Below, piece by piece: positions 37,766-49,680 of a DNA stretch of 64,000 nt (position 1 is the first letter of the stretch; every line of letters starts with the position of its first letter). The DNA lies in assembly GCA_028023455.1 (NCBI GenBank), contig JAQFVV010000966.1, positions 1-64,000 of the forward strand. The letters are read 5' to 3'. The notes beneath the pieces were generated by a model. That model was not told the DNA's origin. It saw nothing but the letters and a program-made list of their open reading frames with translations, and did no database searches. This DNA is from Epiperipatus broadwayi. Lineage: Eukaryota; Onychophora; Udeonychophora; Euonychophora; Peripatidae. The position numbers were made by a program, and so were the translations under genes.

Positions 37766-40660
37766 TGTAACCGACGGTATTGTCGATTGCTGTGATCCAT
37801 TCAAATCTAATAAAAATAATGCCCAAAATATTGGTGCCAATTTGCAACTGATTAAATCGATGGATGAAGGTGATGGTTAGGATGATCAATCTGATCTGAT
37901 AAAATTCTAAAATCCAATATAAATTAATCTGGTCTAGCTCAATCGGGTCGCCATTATATAATAAACCATCATAAAGCACAAATAATCTCTCTTAAAGTTT
38001 AATTTACTTAAGTTATATGAAAAATGAAGAAATAATGAGATTATCTGCTCCAGCCATCAACAAAACCGTCAACTACAATATAAATTGCATAGAGCGGTGA
38101 AATCAACTACTATTGCCCTATACAATAATATAGGATTAGGCTAACACTTGATTGGCAATCTAATCAAAACCAATCCAATTAATAACTAATCTAGATTCCA
38201 ATATATATATTTTATTAGCCTGTTACTGTTATAGTACTTTAACTCCACTTTATTATTTAAAGGTACTGTCTTTATAACTTAATGGATAATTTTCTAAGTA
38301 CCTGTAATAGCACTTTACAAAACATTGGTTTGCATACAGACATTATTTAAACGACAAAACAAAATAATAACCGAACCCCAAATATGCATATATCCATGTT
38401 AGCAAACGCTAAATATAAAGATAAATACTCGCGTCAATAAACGATATACAATTCTTTCTACCTCAACCTATAATTAATAATTTTCTGTGGACCTCAACTG
38501 GTTTTATTATAGTTTTATAACACTTTGAAAATTTATACACTCATTTAAATTTTTAAACAAATTAATAGACGTCGATAGATTATCAATAAGTTACAAAATA
38601 ATTTATAAATATCTCTCAATAAAATGATACTTAATTAATGCTTCGTTTAGGTTTTAAACTAAAATATTTCACTGGAGTTTAATATCAATACTCTATTAGC
38701 TCATCTCTAATTTTACAATGTCCAATTATATTAACTAAAAATATATCGAGCTTCTCTTGGATGTTTATTCACTTGTGAATATTAATACAACTTGTTTGAA
38801 AACTTTAAATAACTGAATAAAAAATTTTGATTGGCAACAATTAAAACACATGATTATATTTGATATTTCTATAAATGAAAATAATATTCAATTAAATCGG
38901 TCAATGAAGTTTATTCTCTTCATTTTATAGGAGTTTAAGAAATATTCAAACGAACTACTCCAAACCGAACGATAAAGTATAATCTATTTAGATTTTTATT
39001 ACGGAATCAGACAAACATGAAATGATTTGACTTTGTAATATTAATTAAGAGACATAATAATATGGATATATAATATTCGAATGCAAATATAACTATGAAA
39101 TTTATATAGAAACAAAATAAAATATTAATAAGCAAAATATACCTTATCTTCTATTTCAATTCGCTTACCAAGCTGAGTTTGAATTCTGTTACCTAAGTTG
39201 CTCCGCCGTCTTACGCAATCCAAATAAAACAAAATAAGTAAACTAGTCTTGATATTTAAATTAACTCAATTTATTTAATTATATAAAAAAAGAAGATTGA
39301 CAATATTAATGATAGTATACATCCGAAATGTCTTTATATTTTAAATTGGTTGACTAAATAAAATAATCATGTTGCTATATGTATCTCTATATACGTGTTG
39401 CAAGAACGTTAACGACACATACAAAAAAAATGAATGAATAAATGATGGGAAAGGTTCTTAGATATTTTACTAAAAAAAAATAAAAATTTACATATACCCT
39501 ATACCAAAATGTGCAATAAGAGGGTATCAAAATTTATTCGTTTATCAAAAATAATTACGGATAAATGAATAGGAAATAATAACTATATTTGAGTCTTTCC
39601 GATCATTTTCATTTAATAATTATATTTCTTTAGATAATAAAAAAAAAACATCATATAGTATTACATATAAAAAAAAATTAACACACATATTTTTCATAAA
39701 AAAAAATAATCATACCATATATATAAATCTGTCCATTCACTGTTTATTAGTCTATCGATTGCCTTCATTTATAGTGTAAAGAGGATTTTCTCCGTCCGAA
39801 ATAGTAATTGTAAACTTTGCAATACTCATTAAAAAGTTTCCTTTTTCTCTTTCCATTCTGTAGAGGTGAGTGTATTTCGACGATCCAGGTTATGAGGTGA
39901 ATTGATCCATTTGGTTAGTCGGGAGACGATGTCTATGCAAATCCATTTGTCTTTTCTTTATTTATAAAGCATTTTTTTTTTTTTCATAGGTTTTTTTTTT
40001 TTTTACATTGCCGTAGCTCTTCGGGAACCCTTCAATTTGTCCGCCCGAATGATTGAACGGGCAGATAATCCTGCTACTACTCCATGTTTTATAGTTTTAC
40101 AAACCAACAATTTTAATATTGAAAAGGTTCATTTTCTTGAGATACAACAAATAGATTTGTCCTTTACCATACAAAGTGATAATAAGTGTGTGCGTGCTTG
40201 AGTGAGTGACTGAGAATGACTGACCGATCTGACCCCTTTTATCTTCTGTCACGTCATTTTTATAGATTCTCTTTCTGACGTTTTTTTATCTTTGCGGCCA
40301 CACACGATCATAGATAAGAAGACACGGTCATAGATAAGAAGACACACGAAGATCACATTTAAATTCGATTACAATTTTTTTTCTTAAAATAATATTTTAC
40401 AAACCAAAATATAAAATTGATATAATAACCTTTTTTAATAACAATATTTTTTTTTTAAAATATGTTACAAATAAAATATACACAACATAAAAAACATTAA
40501 ACTGTATGTAATATTGTTACTATGGTGATTGCATTTATATATGAAATGTATAAAATAATATTAATCCTATTTCGTTAAATTTATTATGCTGAATTGCTTA
40601 CTATGTTATTTTTTTTTTTTTTTTATATATGTATGTGGATCATCAATTTGAACACTCACA
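37766..40660 (-). repeat. 5' LTR, 2895 bp
   Basis: Near-identical partner of 30973-33867 with the same TG...CA ends. Being the 5' copy for the reverse-strand element, it should hold the promoter. Differences from the partner are mostly single transitions and A/T-run length changes (for example near 37785, 37820, 38372, 39030, 39532 and 40226). Confidence 0.92.
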
Positions 40661-40672
40661 ATATATATATAT

Positions 40673-40917
40673 ATCAATAAAAATAATAAATATAACAATA
40701 ATTTACTGTTGTATACAGTTTTCCAATCCACAGAAGTACTTTAATTTTTTAACCTGACTCAACTGTCGTTAAATACTATAATGATAATAATAATAAACAT
40801 AATGTTAAATTTAACAACAGTTGAGATTGATTAAGGAATTAACCGAAAGTACAATTGGTGGATTGAAAGACTGTATATAATAGTTGATTATCGTTATATT
40901 TAGTATTATTGCAATAG
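40673..40917. mobile_element. Palindromic MITE, about 245 bp
   Basis: Its two halves are inverted copies: the outer 'aataaatataacaataattt' region pairs with the right end near 40880-40915, and the inner 'caactgtcgttaaa' with 'tttaacaacagttga'. It abuts the LTR element through a TA run. A shortened copy with the same flank ('ggcattttatttgta') is at 63705-63805. Confidence 0.65.
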
Positions 40918-40929
40918 TTTTTTTAATTA

Positions 40930-42465
40930 AGGGACATTTTATTTGTATTATATATATTAATCTTTAGCTTTTCATTTGAAACTACATGCTAAAATAAATA
41001 TTAACCCAATATTTATAAAAATAAAATTCCAGAAGTTTAATTAATTTTTATGTTCATTTGTCTTTTATTGCATCTTTATTTATATAAAGAATAAAAGAAG
41101 AAAGAGGAAGTATGGAGATTATTAAAATAATCGATTAAATAAACTTTGTCACTCCTTAATAGTCCACTGTTTAGCTATATGACAAGCCATTTTATAAGAA
41201 TTTTTGTAACTTTTATAACTTGGAAAGAAATTTTAATAATCTGTTTATGATAGTTTTAAATCCCATAAGTATTTCTTTCTAATTTTAAATGCTTAGTATT
41301 AGGAATATTAATAATATAAAGTATTAAGTAACTTAATGGTAAAAGAATAAGATTAAGATCATTTTAGTTTAATTATTAATGTGTCTTAAAAATTCAGTAT
41401 TAATGCAAAACTAGAAAGTCAAGTTTAAACAATTAAGGCTGTATTGTTAATGTATAAATGAGTTCTAAAAATATCTTATTTAACCTTTTAACCGCTAATT
41501 ATATTATTGGTTGTATGAGGTAAAAATCAAATCTTTTAATTGGCCAACTCACAAACTGAAGACAAAGCCTATTGTTAAAACATATTCGCCTATAATATTA
41601 AATTCAACTCAGATATGTTTATAAAAAGTATATTACTAATTTTTCAGGTTATGAAGAGAACGAAAGTTCTTTCAAAAATAAATTGCTATTTATTTATTCT
41701 AAAATATTCAATTTCGGCAACATAAAAGCTATAATATAAACAAAAAGGTCGACTTTTACGTTATAGAAAAGTAAATATTTCTTTTTATTAAATCTTTAAT
41801 ATTTTTACTAAAATCTTCAATATTTTTCGAAAATAATTTTGTTTTTTTAGTATATTTTTTAAAAAACTAGTTTAATTTCTGAAATTATATTTTTTTAATA
41901 CTTAAAATTGCATTCGAAATGAAAATCTCAGCGTTTTTCTTTATTTTCTTTGATCAGGCAGTTTCTTTGTTCTTTCCAGCCAATCAGAATGTCTTTTTCG
42001 GCTGAGAGCTCACTAACAACCAATTACAACCGATGTTCTTTCTTTGTTTAGGTTTAAATGCATTTTTTTTATTTTTTACTTGTAAAATAATTCGGAAGAG
42101 GGCACCATCTTACAGAACTTTTAAAAACCTATTCAAAACCTATCAAACAAATTTTTTAGCATAAGAACTGGAAGAGTTAGAGTGACGTCAGATGTCTACG
42201 AGGAGCTTCGTAAGAGGCGGGAAAAGGGTTAATCTTAATTATAGTATCAAAATATTTTAATTAAATAGTTTTAGATTTAATTAAATAAAGAAGTGATAAT
42301 AAAGGTAATAATGTGTGTATATGTTTGTATATTAAAACTGTAATGTCTTAATAAACCTTCGTTGTTGAGTTAATGTTAAATTATTCTTTAATATCTTTAT
42401 TTTAAAAAGACAGTTTAAAATATTTTGAATTCTTGAGGAAATTTTTATAAAAAAATTGATTTATT
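40930..42465. other. AT-rich stretch, no gene seen
   Basis: No feature recognised. A slightly GC-richer patch at 41940-42235 contains no ORF. Confidence 0.4.
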
Positions 42466-42469
42466 GGCT

Positions 42470-43500
42470 TTTTTAACTTCGAGTTTAAGATCACAAAACA
42501 TTACGCTCTAGTTTTTCAATTTCGTGATAGTTTTTAACTGAAACAATAATTTAATTTCTTAAACCCAGGATGAATGTTTGTGAATAATGTATACTTTCTA
42601 TAAAAAGATATTTACAATTATAGAAGACAAAACTAAATTAAGTCTCTTGATTCCAAATACTGTAAAGTTGCCAGCCAAAGCAATAGTTGGTGGTTGAAGA
42701 TTGCAGATGTTAAGAATTTTCTGATGGAGACCCAATCTATCATTTGATGACACTCTTTTATTTAAGTACCTGCAACAATAGATCATTTTCAAGTGAAAGA
42801 AGATTGGTTGAATTCTATAAAGAAATGAGACCCTTTTTTAATTCGTGAATTTAGAATAAAGGTAAAAAGATAGTTGATTTACAGAGACATAAATATTGAA
42901 GCCAAATAGAGTAAGAATTATTCAACATAAAAATAACAATATTGCCAAGATTGAAGTATAAATTGAACATAATTATTCATCTTATTTGATTTTACTATAT
43001 ACAAATAATTCAGGATATAAGCATATCAAATTTTCATTATAATGAAGTAAAGGATTTTGATATAGATGTACAAAATGATTTTTTTCTGGCTAAACAATAT
43101 TTTAAAATTGTAATAGTATTTTAATACTAGAATTGGTAAATGATTAAAATATAAAAATTTTTTTCAGTAAATTTGGCTATGGCAATAAAAATGAGATATG
43201 TCCCAGACTTGTAGAGTTCACACAAAAAGAAAAATTGTAATACTTTGAATTCTTTCTTTGATTAAAATATTGAATGGGACTGAAGGTATAACGTAATTAT
43301 ATTATATGTTGACTAATAGAAAATATGTATTTTAAGATCGGTTTAACTGAGATATTATTTTAAAGAAGTGTGGCATTAATAATGCAAATGGATATCTAGA
43401 TATCTATTATGTTTTAAATACTCAAGCTAAGTTTATTAAAAATACATATGAGGAATTATATAATGTTTGTATTTTATCCAATGCTAATAGATTGGTGTAT
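42470..43500 (+). pseudogene. RTE-type LINE copy A: 5' part and endonuclease fragment
   Basis: The leader (42470-42850) matches the leader of copy B at about 44415-44740, including 'tagatcattttcaagtgaa'. The translation near 43020-43330 retains endonuclease landmarks in broken frames: EVKDFDIDVQN, corresponding to the 'E...FY.DLQ' block, and YGNKNERYVPDLVEF, corresponding to the 'G..NERG..L..F' block of apurinic-type LINE endonucleases. Many stops are present. The copy ends before any RT motif. Confidence 0.55.
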
Positions 43501-43509
43501 AAAATGTGA

Positions 43510-43785
43510 TATCTATTAAATCAAAAAGTATTATTATGTATCACATTACCCATAGAGATAATGGATCATATACAACTGAATTAGAATATAGAATTAAAAA
43601 ACTGTTATAAGAAAATCCAATTTGTATATAAACATATAAAAAGTATAAATAATGATTTATCATCAGAAATTGTTCACTTTGATATTGAAAATTGTACTTT
43701 TGCTTTCAATTTTCACCTAGATAACACTGGAATTTGTTATGAGCTAAGAAATTGTAATAAAAGATGTCAAGCATTGTTAACTGAG
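43510..43785. other. Unassigned AT-rich segment
   Basis: Follows copy A. No ORF or motif could be assigned. Confidence 0.3.
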
Positions 43786-43885
43786 AGGTCAGCACAGCCA
43801 CCTTGCAAACAAGCAGTTGGTTGAAGACAGTTGTTGCAGGTTCACCTCCCAGCTGATGCTATAACATATAGAATAAATAAATAAA
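43786..43885 (+). repeat. tRNA-like (SINE-type) repeat
   Basis: The segment carries 'gttgcaggttcacctccc' with an upstream 'gaggtcagcacagcca' block that could act as an A box. It is followed by (AAAT)-type tail repeats. It is related to the fragment at 12660-12770. Confidence 0.5.
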
Positions 43886-44159
43886 TTGAAGAAAGGGCGA
43901 TTTTTGTAAAGAAAGAGAAAAATCCTCTTTAACTAATTGTCCAAGAAAAAATGTTAAAATTCATGAATTTTGGGATATCATATAATGGTGTTTTATTTCC
44001 AGCAAAGTTTAAAATGTTTTGCAATTGAAAATGGTTGTAAAAGTGAGTGAAAGTACTTTTGTGATTTTTATAATTGTTATTATGAATATTTATTACCATT
44101 AATACTTTTATTGTTTTATTTGATGTATTACAATAATAAATCTACAATGAGTATTTTAA

Positions 44160-44205
44160 TTGATATATATATATATATATATAACAATATATATCATTAA
44201 AATTG

Positions 44206-44241
<36 letters not shown>

Positions 44242-44280
44242 CAATTTTAATGAGGATGTAATTATATATATATATGTAGA
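44160..44280. repeat. TA-rich palindrome
   Basis: 'cattaaaattgttata' and 'tataacaattttaatg' flank a TA run at about 44210-44235, giving a near-perfect hairpin of about 60 bp. Confidence 0.8.
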
Positions 44281-46028
44281 GATAAATATATTTCAGTATA
44301 TGCAAAAAGAAGTCTGGACTGCAGGAAGGAATTTACTGTTTTGATTTTTCTTTGAAACCATAAAATGTTCTAATTATTCATATAGAAAATGAATATGAAT
44401 AGACTGCTCACCACCTCTGACTTTATTATCACAAAACACCATGGTCTTTGTATTGCTTGATAGTTGTCAACTAAAATATTAAGTATTTTTAAAGACAAGT
44501 GTAGATGTGTGTAAATCTGTTTTTATCTCTTAGATATTAATAATCATGAGAGATGAAACTAATTTGGGGCATTATTTTCTAAAGTTTATATAAAGTTGCA
44601 GACATGGTAGTATTTGGTGTCTGAAAGCAGAGAGTGCAAAAAGTCTTGTGATTGAAGACATAATCATTTATTAAAAATGACATTTTATTTGGCTAATGGT
44701 AACTATAGATCATTTTCAAGTGAAGAAAAATTGCATAAACTAAAAAACTGTTTAATATTGAAAGATATATTATTGAAACTTTGTAAAATTAAAAGAAAAT
44801 GTGAAGACATATATTTAGAATGGTAAAACGTACTTTAGTACAAAAGATTGTAAGAAAAAATGGAGTCAGATTCATAATAAATAAAAAAAATCGAATAACA
44901 ACATTGTGAATATTGATGGTATATCAGAAAAAGTGATAAAATTAGTTATTTAAATAAATAAAAAATGCAGATAATTCAGATATATGCCCCAACAAGTTTT
45001 CATTGTGATGAAAATAGAGAGTATTTTTATACAGATCTACAAAATGTTTTAATACATACTGAATAATATTTTTAAATTGTCATGGAACATTTTAATGATA
45101 GAATTAATAACTGATTGAAAAATGAAAATGATATGGTTAAATAGGTTACAGTGAAAGAAATGAGAAATGGCATAGATTTATTGTGTTTGCTACAAAAGAA
45201 AACTATATAAATTTTTCCTTAAAATAAATTGTTTAATAAATGCACATGGTATGCATTCAAACAGATATAATATAAGAATTTTGATTATATTTTGACCAGC
45301 TGAAAAAATATGTATTTGAACATTACAATATTCTTAATAGATTCAAAACAATGTACTTTTTGATTAGTGAGATATTATATATATATATAGTTTCAAAATT
45401 AGAATGGCAAACATAATTAAGAATGACAGACTTAATAGTTGATGTTCCTAATCTTCAGAAATAGATATAAATTAGTGCGTGAAACTCTTTGTAAAATATT
45501 AAGAAACTTTAAAATAATTCAGATTTGACTGAAATTAATAAAAGTATGGGCATTACTCTATTAAAAACTGCAATAAAGATAGTTGGTTTAAAAAGCAGTA
45601 ATTTATTAGTAAATTGTCTAACGAGACAAGATATTGTATAACAAAAAGAAATATAAAAATTTTTGAAAGTGGTTTATTAAAAAAATTGAATGTCTAGAAT
45701 TTTGTAAAATGATAAAAAAGTTGATAATGATATAATAGAATAAAACTTTTAATTGAAAAGGAAAGCTATAGAAGAGAATAAAATATTTAAAAGTGTTAAA
45801 TGGCATATTAAAAGATGAGTTGTTTCTGCAATAAGAATAAAAGATGGAAATATTACTAAAAAGAGTGCTGACATTATGAAATGCATAGGAACTGCCAGAT
45901 ATGTTAAATGAAATGAAATATTTGAATAAATTTATGAATAAATTTACGAAGAAGCAACTGATGAAGAGCTGGATATATTGTTAGCAAAATTATACACCAA
46001 ATATCTAAATGATAAAGTTGTATTAGAT

Positions 46029-46495
46029 CAGGGATTGGCAAACAATGGGTCACAAGTCAAATGTAATTTTTTAATTCCAATCTCATGGTTCTTTTGGTCA
46101 TGATAAACATAAACACATTTTTATTCCTCTTGTAATTCGTAAATAAATATTTTGATGACTTAAGGAAAGAAAAATGTACTTTACAATGTGGTTTCTTGAA
46201 TTTCGTCTTATTATAGAACAGTAATTATTGTATATGATGAATATTTAAATAGTAGAAATTTGTGTATCAATCAAATTATCAAATTAATTTTTTTAAGAGA
46301 ATTTTTGTTTTTATAAGGAAATATACCGATTCTATAATGTTCTATTACTAAATGAATGTTGAAATATATCTGTAGCCATTCAGAAATTTGTATTTCTCAT
46401 GAACATATTTTTCACCTCTTTCATTTTGCTTCACTAATGTGTTAGGGGGTAAAAATATTTTTTTCCTTGCAGCTCTTTATTGCAGCTGATTGCTG
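46029..46495. mobile_element. hAT-type MITE 1
   Basis: 467 bp, beginning CAGGGATTGGC and ending as the inverse of CAGCAATCAGC. It is flanked by the perfect 8-bp duplication TATTAGAT (46021-46028 and 46496-46503). Terminal sequence and 8-bp duplication are the signature of hAT transposons. There is no transposase, so it was moved in trans. Confidence 0.85.
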
Positions 46496-47085
46496 TATTA
46501 GATGGAGTTTGAAAAATACAGGAGTAATATTGGCTTTTAAAAAAGTGATAAGAAAATATTAGAAATACGATTTATCAATCTGCTATTATCAAGGTAATAT
46601 TAACTCATCTCCAGAAAATTTTGTATTCTAATTAGCAAAAAAAAAACAAGCTTGATTTAAAAGTGATTTTAGCAGTATGGATGAAATTCAGATATTAATA
46701 GAAGTTATAAAAAGTAACAATAAACATGAATTATGATTATGATTTCAATTGGTAGATTATGAAAGGTATTTGATTCTATAAGCATTTCAATAGTGATTAA
46801 ACTTTTAATCATCAAGACATAGACATTGGTTATTTTGATATTCTTAATAATATTTATCAAAATGTGAGAACAGTGGTTAGATTATATGATTATATTTAAA
46901 AGATTAACAATGACAAAAGAACATGTCTGGAAAATTCTATATTTTTAAAACATTATACAACTATTCACTAGAAATATTTTGTGGATGTAAATACAAAGAC
47001 AAAACATAAAATTAAATGAAGACTGGATAAATCATCTTAATTTTGCAAAAGCATTGTGGTTGTGTTCGAGAATAATGCTTTAGAG

Positions 47086-47583
47086 CAGTGGTCTTTAACC
47101 TTTTCACACCTGCAGACCAGTAAAAATAAAGATAAGTCTATAGATAAATTTTCTTAAATATATAAACTGCTTAGCCTTAGATGAGCATAATTATTATAAC
47201 TGATCAAAACAACAATGTTAAATATACAAGATGAAGTTATATATATATGGAGTTTGTATAATAAAAAACTTTTTTTTTAAATTTTGAATTTTTTTTTAGA
47301 AAAGTAATAAAAAATTTAATTCTACCCCCCCCCCAAAAAAAAAAAAACCCCATCTATGATAACTAGAGAAACAAATTAATTTATGTATGATTGATTAGAT
47401 TTTGTTTTTGTTCTGTTTCTTTTTTAATTGGAGAAAAATAAGATGAAAAAATAAATAAAAATTGTTTATATTAATTAAAAGTTTAAACTCTTATTATTTT
47501 GTTATTACAAACTTCCCTGCAGACCGGCATAAAACTTCGGCGGCCCAGCACTGGGTTTTCAGGCCAATGGTTGAAGATCACTG
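47086..47583. mobile_element. hAT-type MITE 2
   Basis: 498 bp, starting CAGTGGTCTTTAACC and ending GGTTGAAGATCACTG, so the terminal repeats are inverted over about 15 bp. The flanks are the perfect 8-bp duplication CTTTAGAG (47078-47085 and 47584-47591). The subterminal 'ctgcagaccagt' pairs loosely with 'gcggcccagca'. It differs from MITE 1, so it represents a second hAT family. Confidence 0.93.
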
Positions 47584-48179
47584 CTTTAGAGTTTCAGGAA
47601 ATATTGCAAGAGTTATCAGATGAAAACAAGAAATTATGACTAAAAATAAATGCTTCCTTAATAGAATGTAAATATTGCTTAAGGTTAGCAAATATGAATA
47701 ACTTGAATATATTGTTTTTAGTCTGAAGGTTTTCAATATTTATATTTTATTAGTTATTTATTAATCTGAGACTTAGACACCTAATAAAAGAGCAATAAAA
47801 AGACTTGAGCATATTTAATAAAATATGTAGAAATATGTAAAGCAGTAGTAGGATAAGATTGATAATATGATATGAAAAAAAAATAAACACATATAATGAA
47901 ATCCAAGTGTCAACATAAATAGACTAAATTAAAGCTGGGCTGAATATATTGTTAAAAGAGATGATACTAAATTGATAGTGGACACTTGAAATAGAATACC
48001 AAAAAATTGTAAAACATCTAAAAAAAAGACACATCAGATAAATAGGTAAAATAAAGAAATTTGGTGGTGCACATTATGTGGAAAACAGAGGATATGAATA
48101 GGATAAACTAGATTAAACTTGGAGAGAGATTTATTCTATAATCGATCAATAATGATTAAAAATGATGAAATTCATATTT

Positions 48180-48535
48180 TAAGTTTTCTCTCTATTAGCC
48201 GCACATAATATATAATTAAAAATGTATTTTCATAATATTGCAATTTAAAAAAAGCTTTTATATAAATTAAAATATTGAAATTCTTATCTAAATAAATAAT
48301 TTTCTGTTCAGCAGATGTATTCCTTTAAAAATAAATGTTTGATGGCGAAATATTTATTTCTACATATTTTAATGACTTATCATCAACATTGCAACATTAA
48401 TTAATAAATGCACTTATTTAAAATTTATATACTCATCTTTATAAATATTACATTATTTTATTATATAAACTATTAAAACAATCTTTTTTTAAAAATCATG
48501 ATAAGTAATACTTTAACTTTATATATATATATATT
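48180..48535. other. AT-rich stretch, no gene seen
   Basis: Nothing recognised between the LINE end and the PLE terminal hairpin. Confidence 0.4.
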
Positions 48536-48539
48536 TAAT

Positions 48540-48668
48540 GTTTTGACGGTTGTATGATGTGGATAAATTATAACTTTTTGGGCTGTACCGTAATGGCGGT
48601 TGCTAGTCCGTCGAAATATTTAATGGAAAATAATACACGGTACAGCCCCAAAAGTTATAATTTATATA
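48540..48668 (+). repeat. Solo PLE terminal repeat folded as a hairpin
   Basis: The segment 'acggttgtatgatgt' matches the terminus of PLE-B (28068-28087). Two flanking inverted segments (48562-48590 and 48636-48664) pair over about 28 bp and enclose the hammerhead-like core at 48588-48618. No RT follows directly. Confidence 0.6.
48588..48618 (+). ncRNA. Hammerhead-like core, PLE-B family
   Basis: A helix GGCGG/CCGUC with the same 8-nt loop as PLE-B is followed by GAAA. Compared with GGUGG/CCAUC in PLE-B, a U-A pair became C-G, a compensatory change. The CUGANGA box is degraded (CCGUAAU). Confidence 0.45.
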
Positions 48669-48786
48669 TATCATTTTGCTTTGGATTTAAATGTATAAAT
48701 AATTCCACAATAATTACACTATTTGATTAGTTATATGTAAAATTCAATTTATCCACTCTACTTTAAACACTTTAGCAAAAAAACCA

Positions 48787-48910
48787 TTTATTGTATATAT
48801 ATATATGCATACACAATCTTATGTTTCGATTGTCCTGCAATCTTCTTCAGAGCTATGATATAATGAACAAAATAAAATACATAACTATATAAATAATACC
48901 ATAAAAATAT
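48787..48910 (-). repeat. PLE-C terminal repeat, left inverted copy
   Basis: Reverse complement of about 54465-54604 with few differences over about 120 bp ('cattatatcata', 'gcaggacaat' and 'atttatatagttatgtattt' all match). The two copies bracket PLE-C in inverse orientation. Confidence 0.75.
48823..48850 (-). ncRNA. Hammerhead-like core in PLE-C left terminal repeat
   Basis: On the reverse strand, CUGAAGA (fits CUGANGA) is followed by the perfect helix GAUUG/CAAUC with loop CAGGA, then GAAAC. All conserved core boxes are intact, making this the best ribozyme candidate in the window. Helices I and III were not modelled. Confidence 0.55.
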
Positions 48911-48959
48911 AAACAATAAAATTAATAAAAAAATAAAATGACAATGGAACAAATAGAAA

Positions 48960-49680
48960 GTATTAAGAATTCATTGGATTATTTAAAAAAAAAAAAAATT
49001 ATGGAAGAAGTAAATTTAATAAATGTGTGAGGAAATTGTATAATAAAATTATATAAAAATAATGATAATATAAAATATCTAAAAAATGTGATGATAAAAT
49101 ATAATACCTAAATTCATTAAGATAGAAAATTAAGAATAATACTAACCAATAATGAAATATTTATAAATAATATGGAAAAGAATGTCTTAAAAAGTACATT
49201 AAAAGTTGTTATAAGAAGAAAAAGATTTATATAAAAAATAAATAATATAGAATTCATACTGAGGGATAAAATAACAAAAAGTGAAGAAGACAAATTTAGA
49301 GAAGTAAGTGAAGATAAAAGAAGTATTATAAATAAAAAAGCAAATGAGAGACATGTTAAAAAATTAAAAATATTGATAAAACACAAAATAAAACAATGCA
49401 TTATAACAGATGATAAAATGGATAATATACAGATTCTTTTAAAAATAGAATTTACAGAAGAAGAAAAAATATATATTGAATAAAGAAATTACATATGTGC
49501 CAATTAAAAATTCCATTAAGAAGAATAGTGATTGATATAGCAGCAACAATGCACAAAATAGTACAAGATTTTGTAGAAGAAAAGATATCACAGAATTGAT
49601 AAATAATAAAGAGAAAATATGGTTTGATGAATTTAAAAAATAAATAAATAATTTTATATATAAAATAGAAAATAACAATA
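48960..49680 (+). pseudogene. PLE-C N-terminal region, before interruption
   Basis: Forward translation gives lysine-rich helical pieces (MEQIESIKNSLDYLKKKK and, later, FTEEEKIYIE) like the region before the RT in Penelope-like proteins, where an 'LT..E...L..G..F' block is common. Stops and frameshifts are frequent. The downstream part resumes at about 50925 after an inserted block. Confidence 0.45.

Larger units (their letters stand above)
30973..40660 (-). mobile_element. Non-autonomous Gypsy-like LTR retrotransposon (gag only)
   Basis: Complete element on the reverse strand: 5' LTR 40660-37766, primer binding site 37762-37744, gag 37483-35492, broken integrase tail about 35455-35210, noncoding about 35210-33882, polypurine tract 33880-33869, 3' LTR 33867-30973. 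It lies in a TA repeat and is flanked on both sides by ATAT, consistent with a short target duplication that cannot be delimited in this context. Protease, RT, RNase H and most of integrase are absent, so any movement needed pol proteins from another element. The two 2895-bp LTRs differ by about ten substitutions and some short indels by eye, which points to a recent insertion. Confidence 0.9.
44400..48175 (+). pseudogene. RTE-type LINE copy B, full length but decayed and interrupted
   Basis: A dead LINE read through many stops. The endonuclease lies at 44960-45310, with MQIIQIYAPTS, ENREYFYTDLQN, IVMEHFNDRIN (the GDFNA block) and FDYILTS. The RT fingers/palm lie near 46750-46900, with a VFDSIS..IVIKLL block and a NNIYQNVRTVVRLYD-like stretch. 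The 'FADD' region, degraded to FAKA, is at 47040-47055. A late segment at 47900-48170 reads WAEYIVKRDDTK, then WNRIPKNCKTSKK, the typical RTE carboxy end. It is split twice by MITEs (46029-46495 and 47086-47583). The 3' end is a short AATGAT-type tail near 48160. The clade call is based on motif order. Confidence 0.65.
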
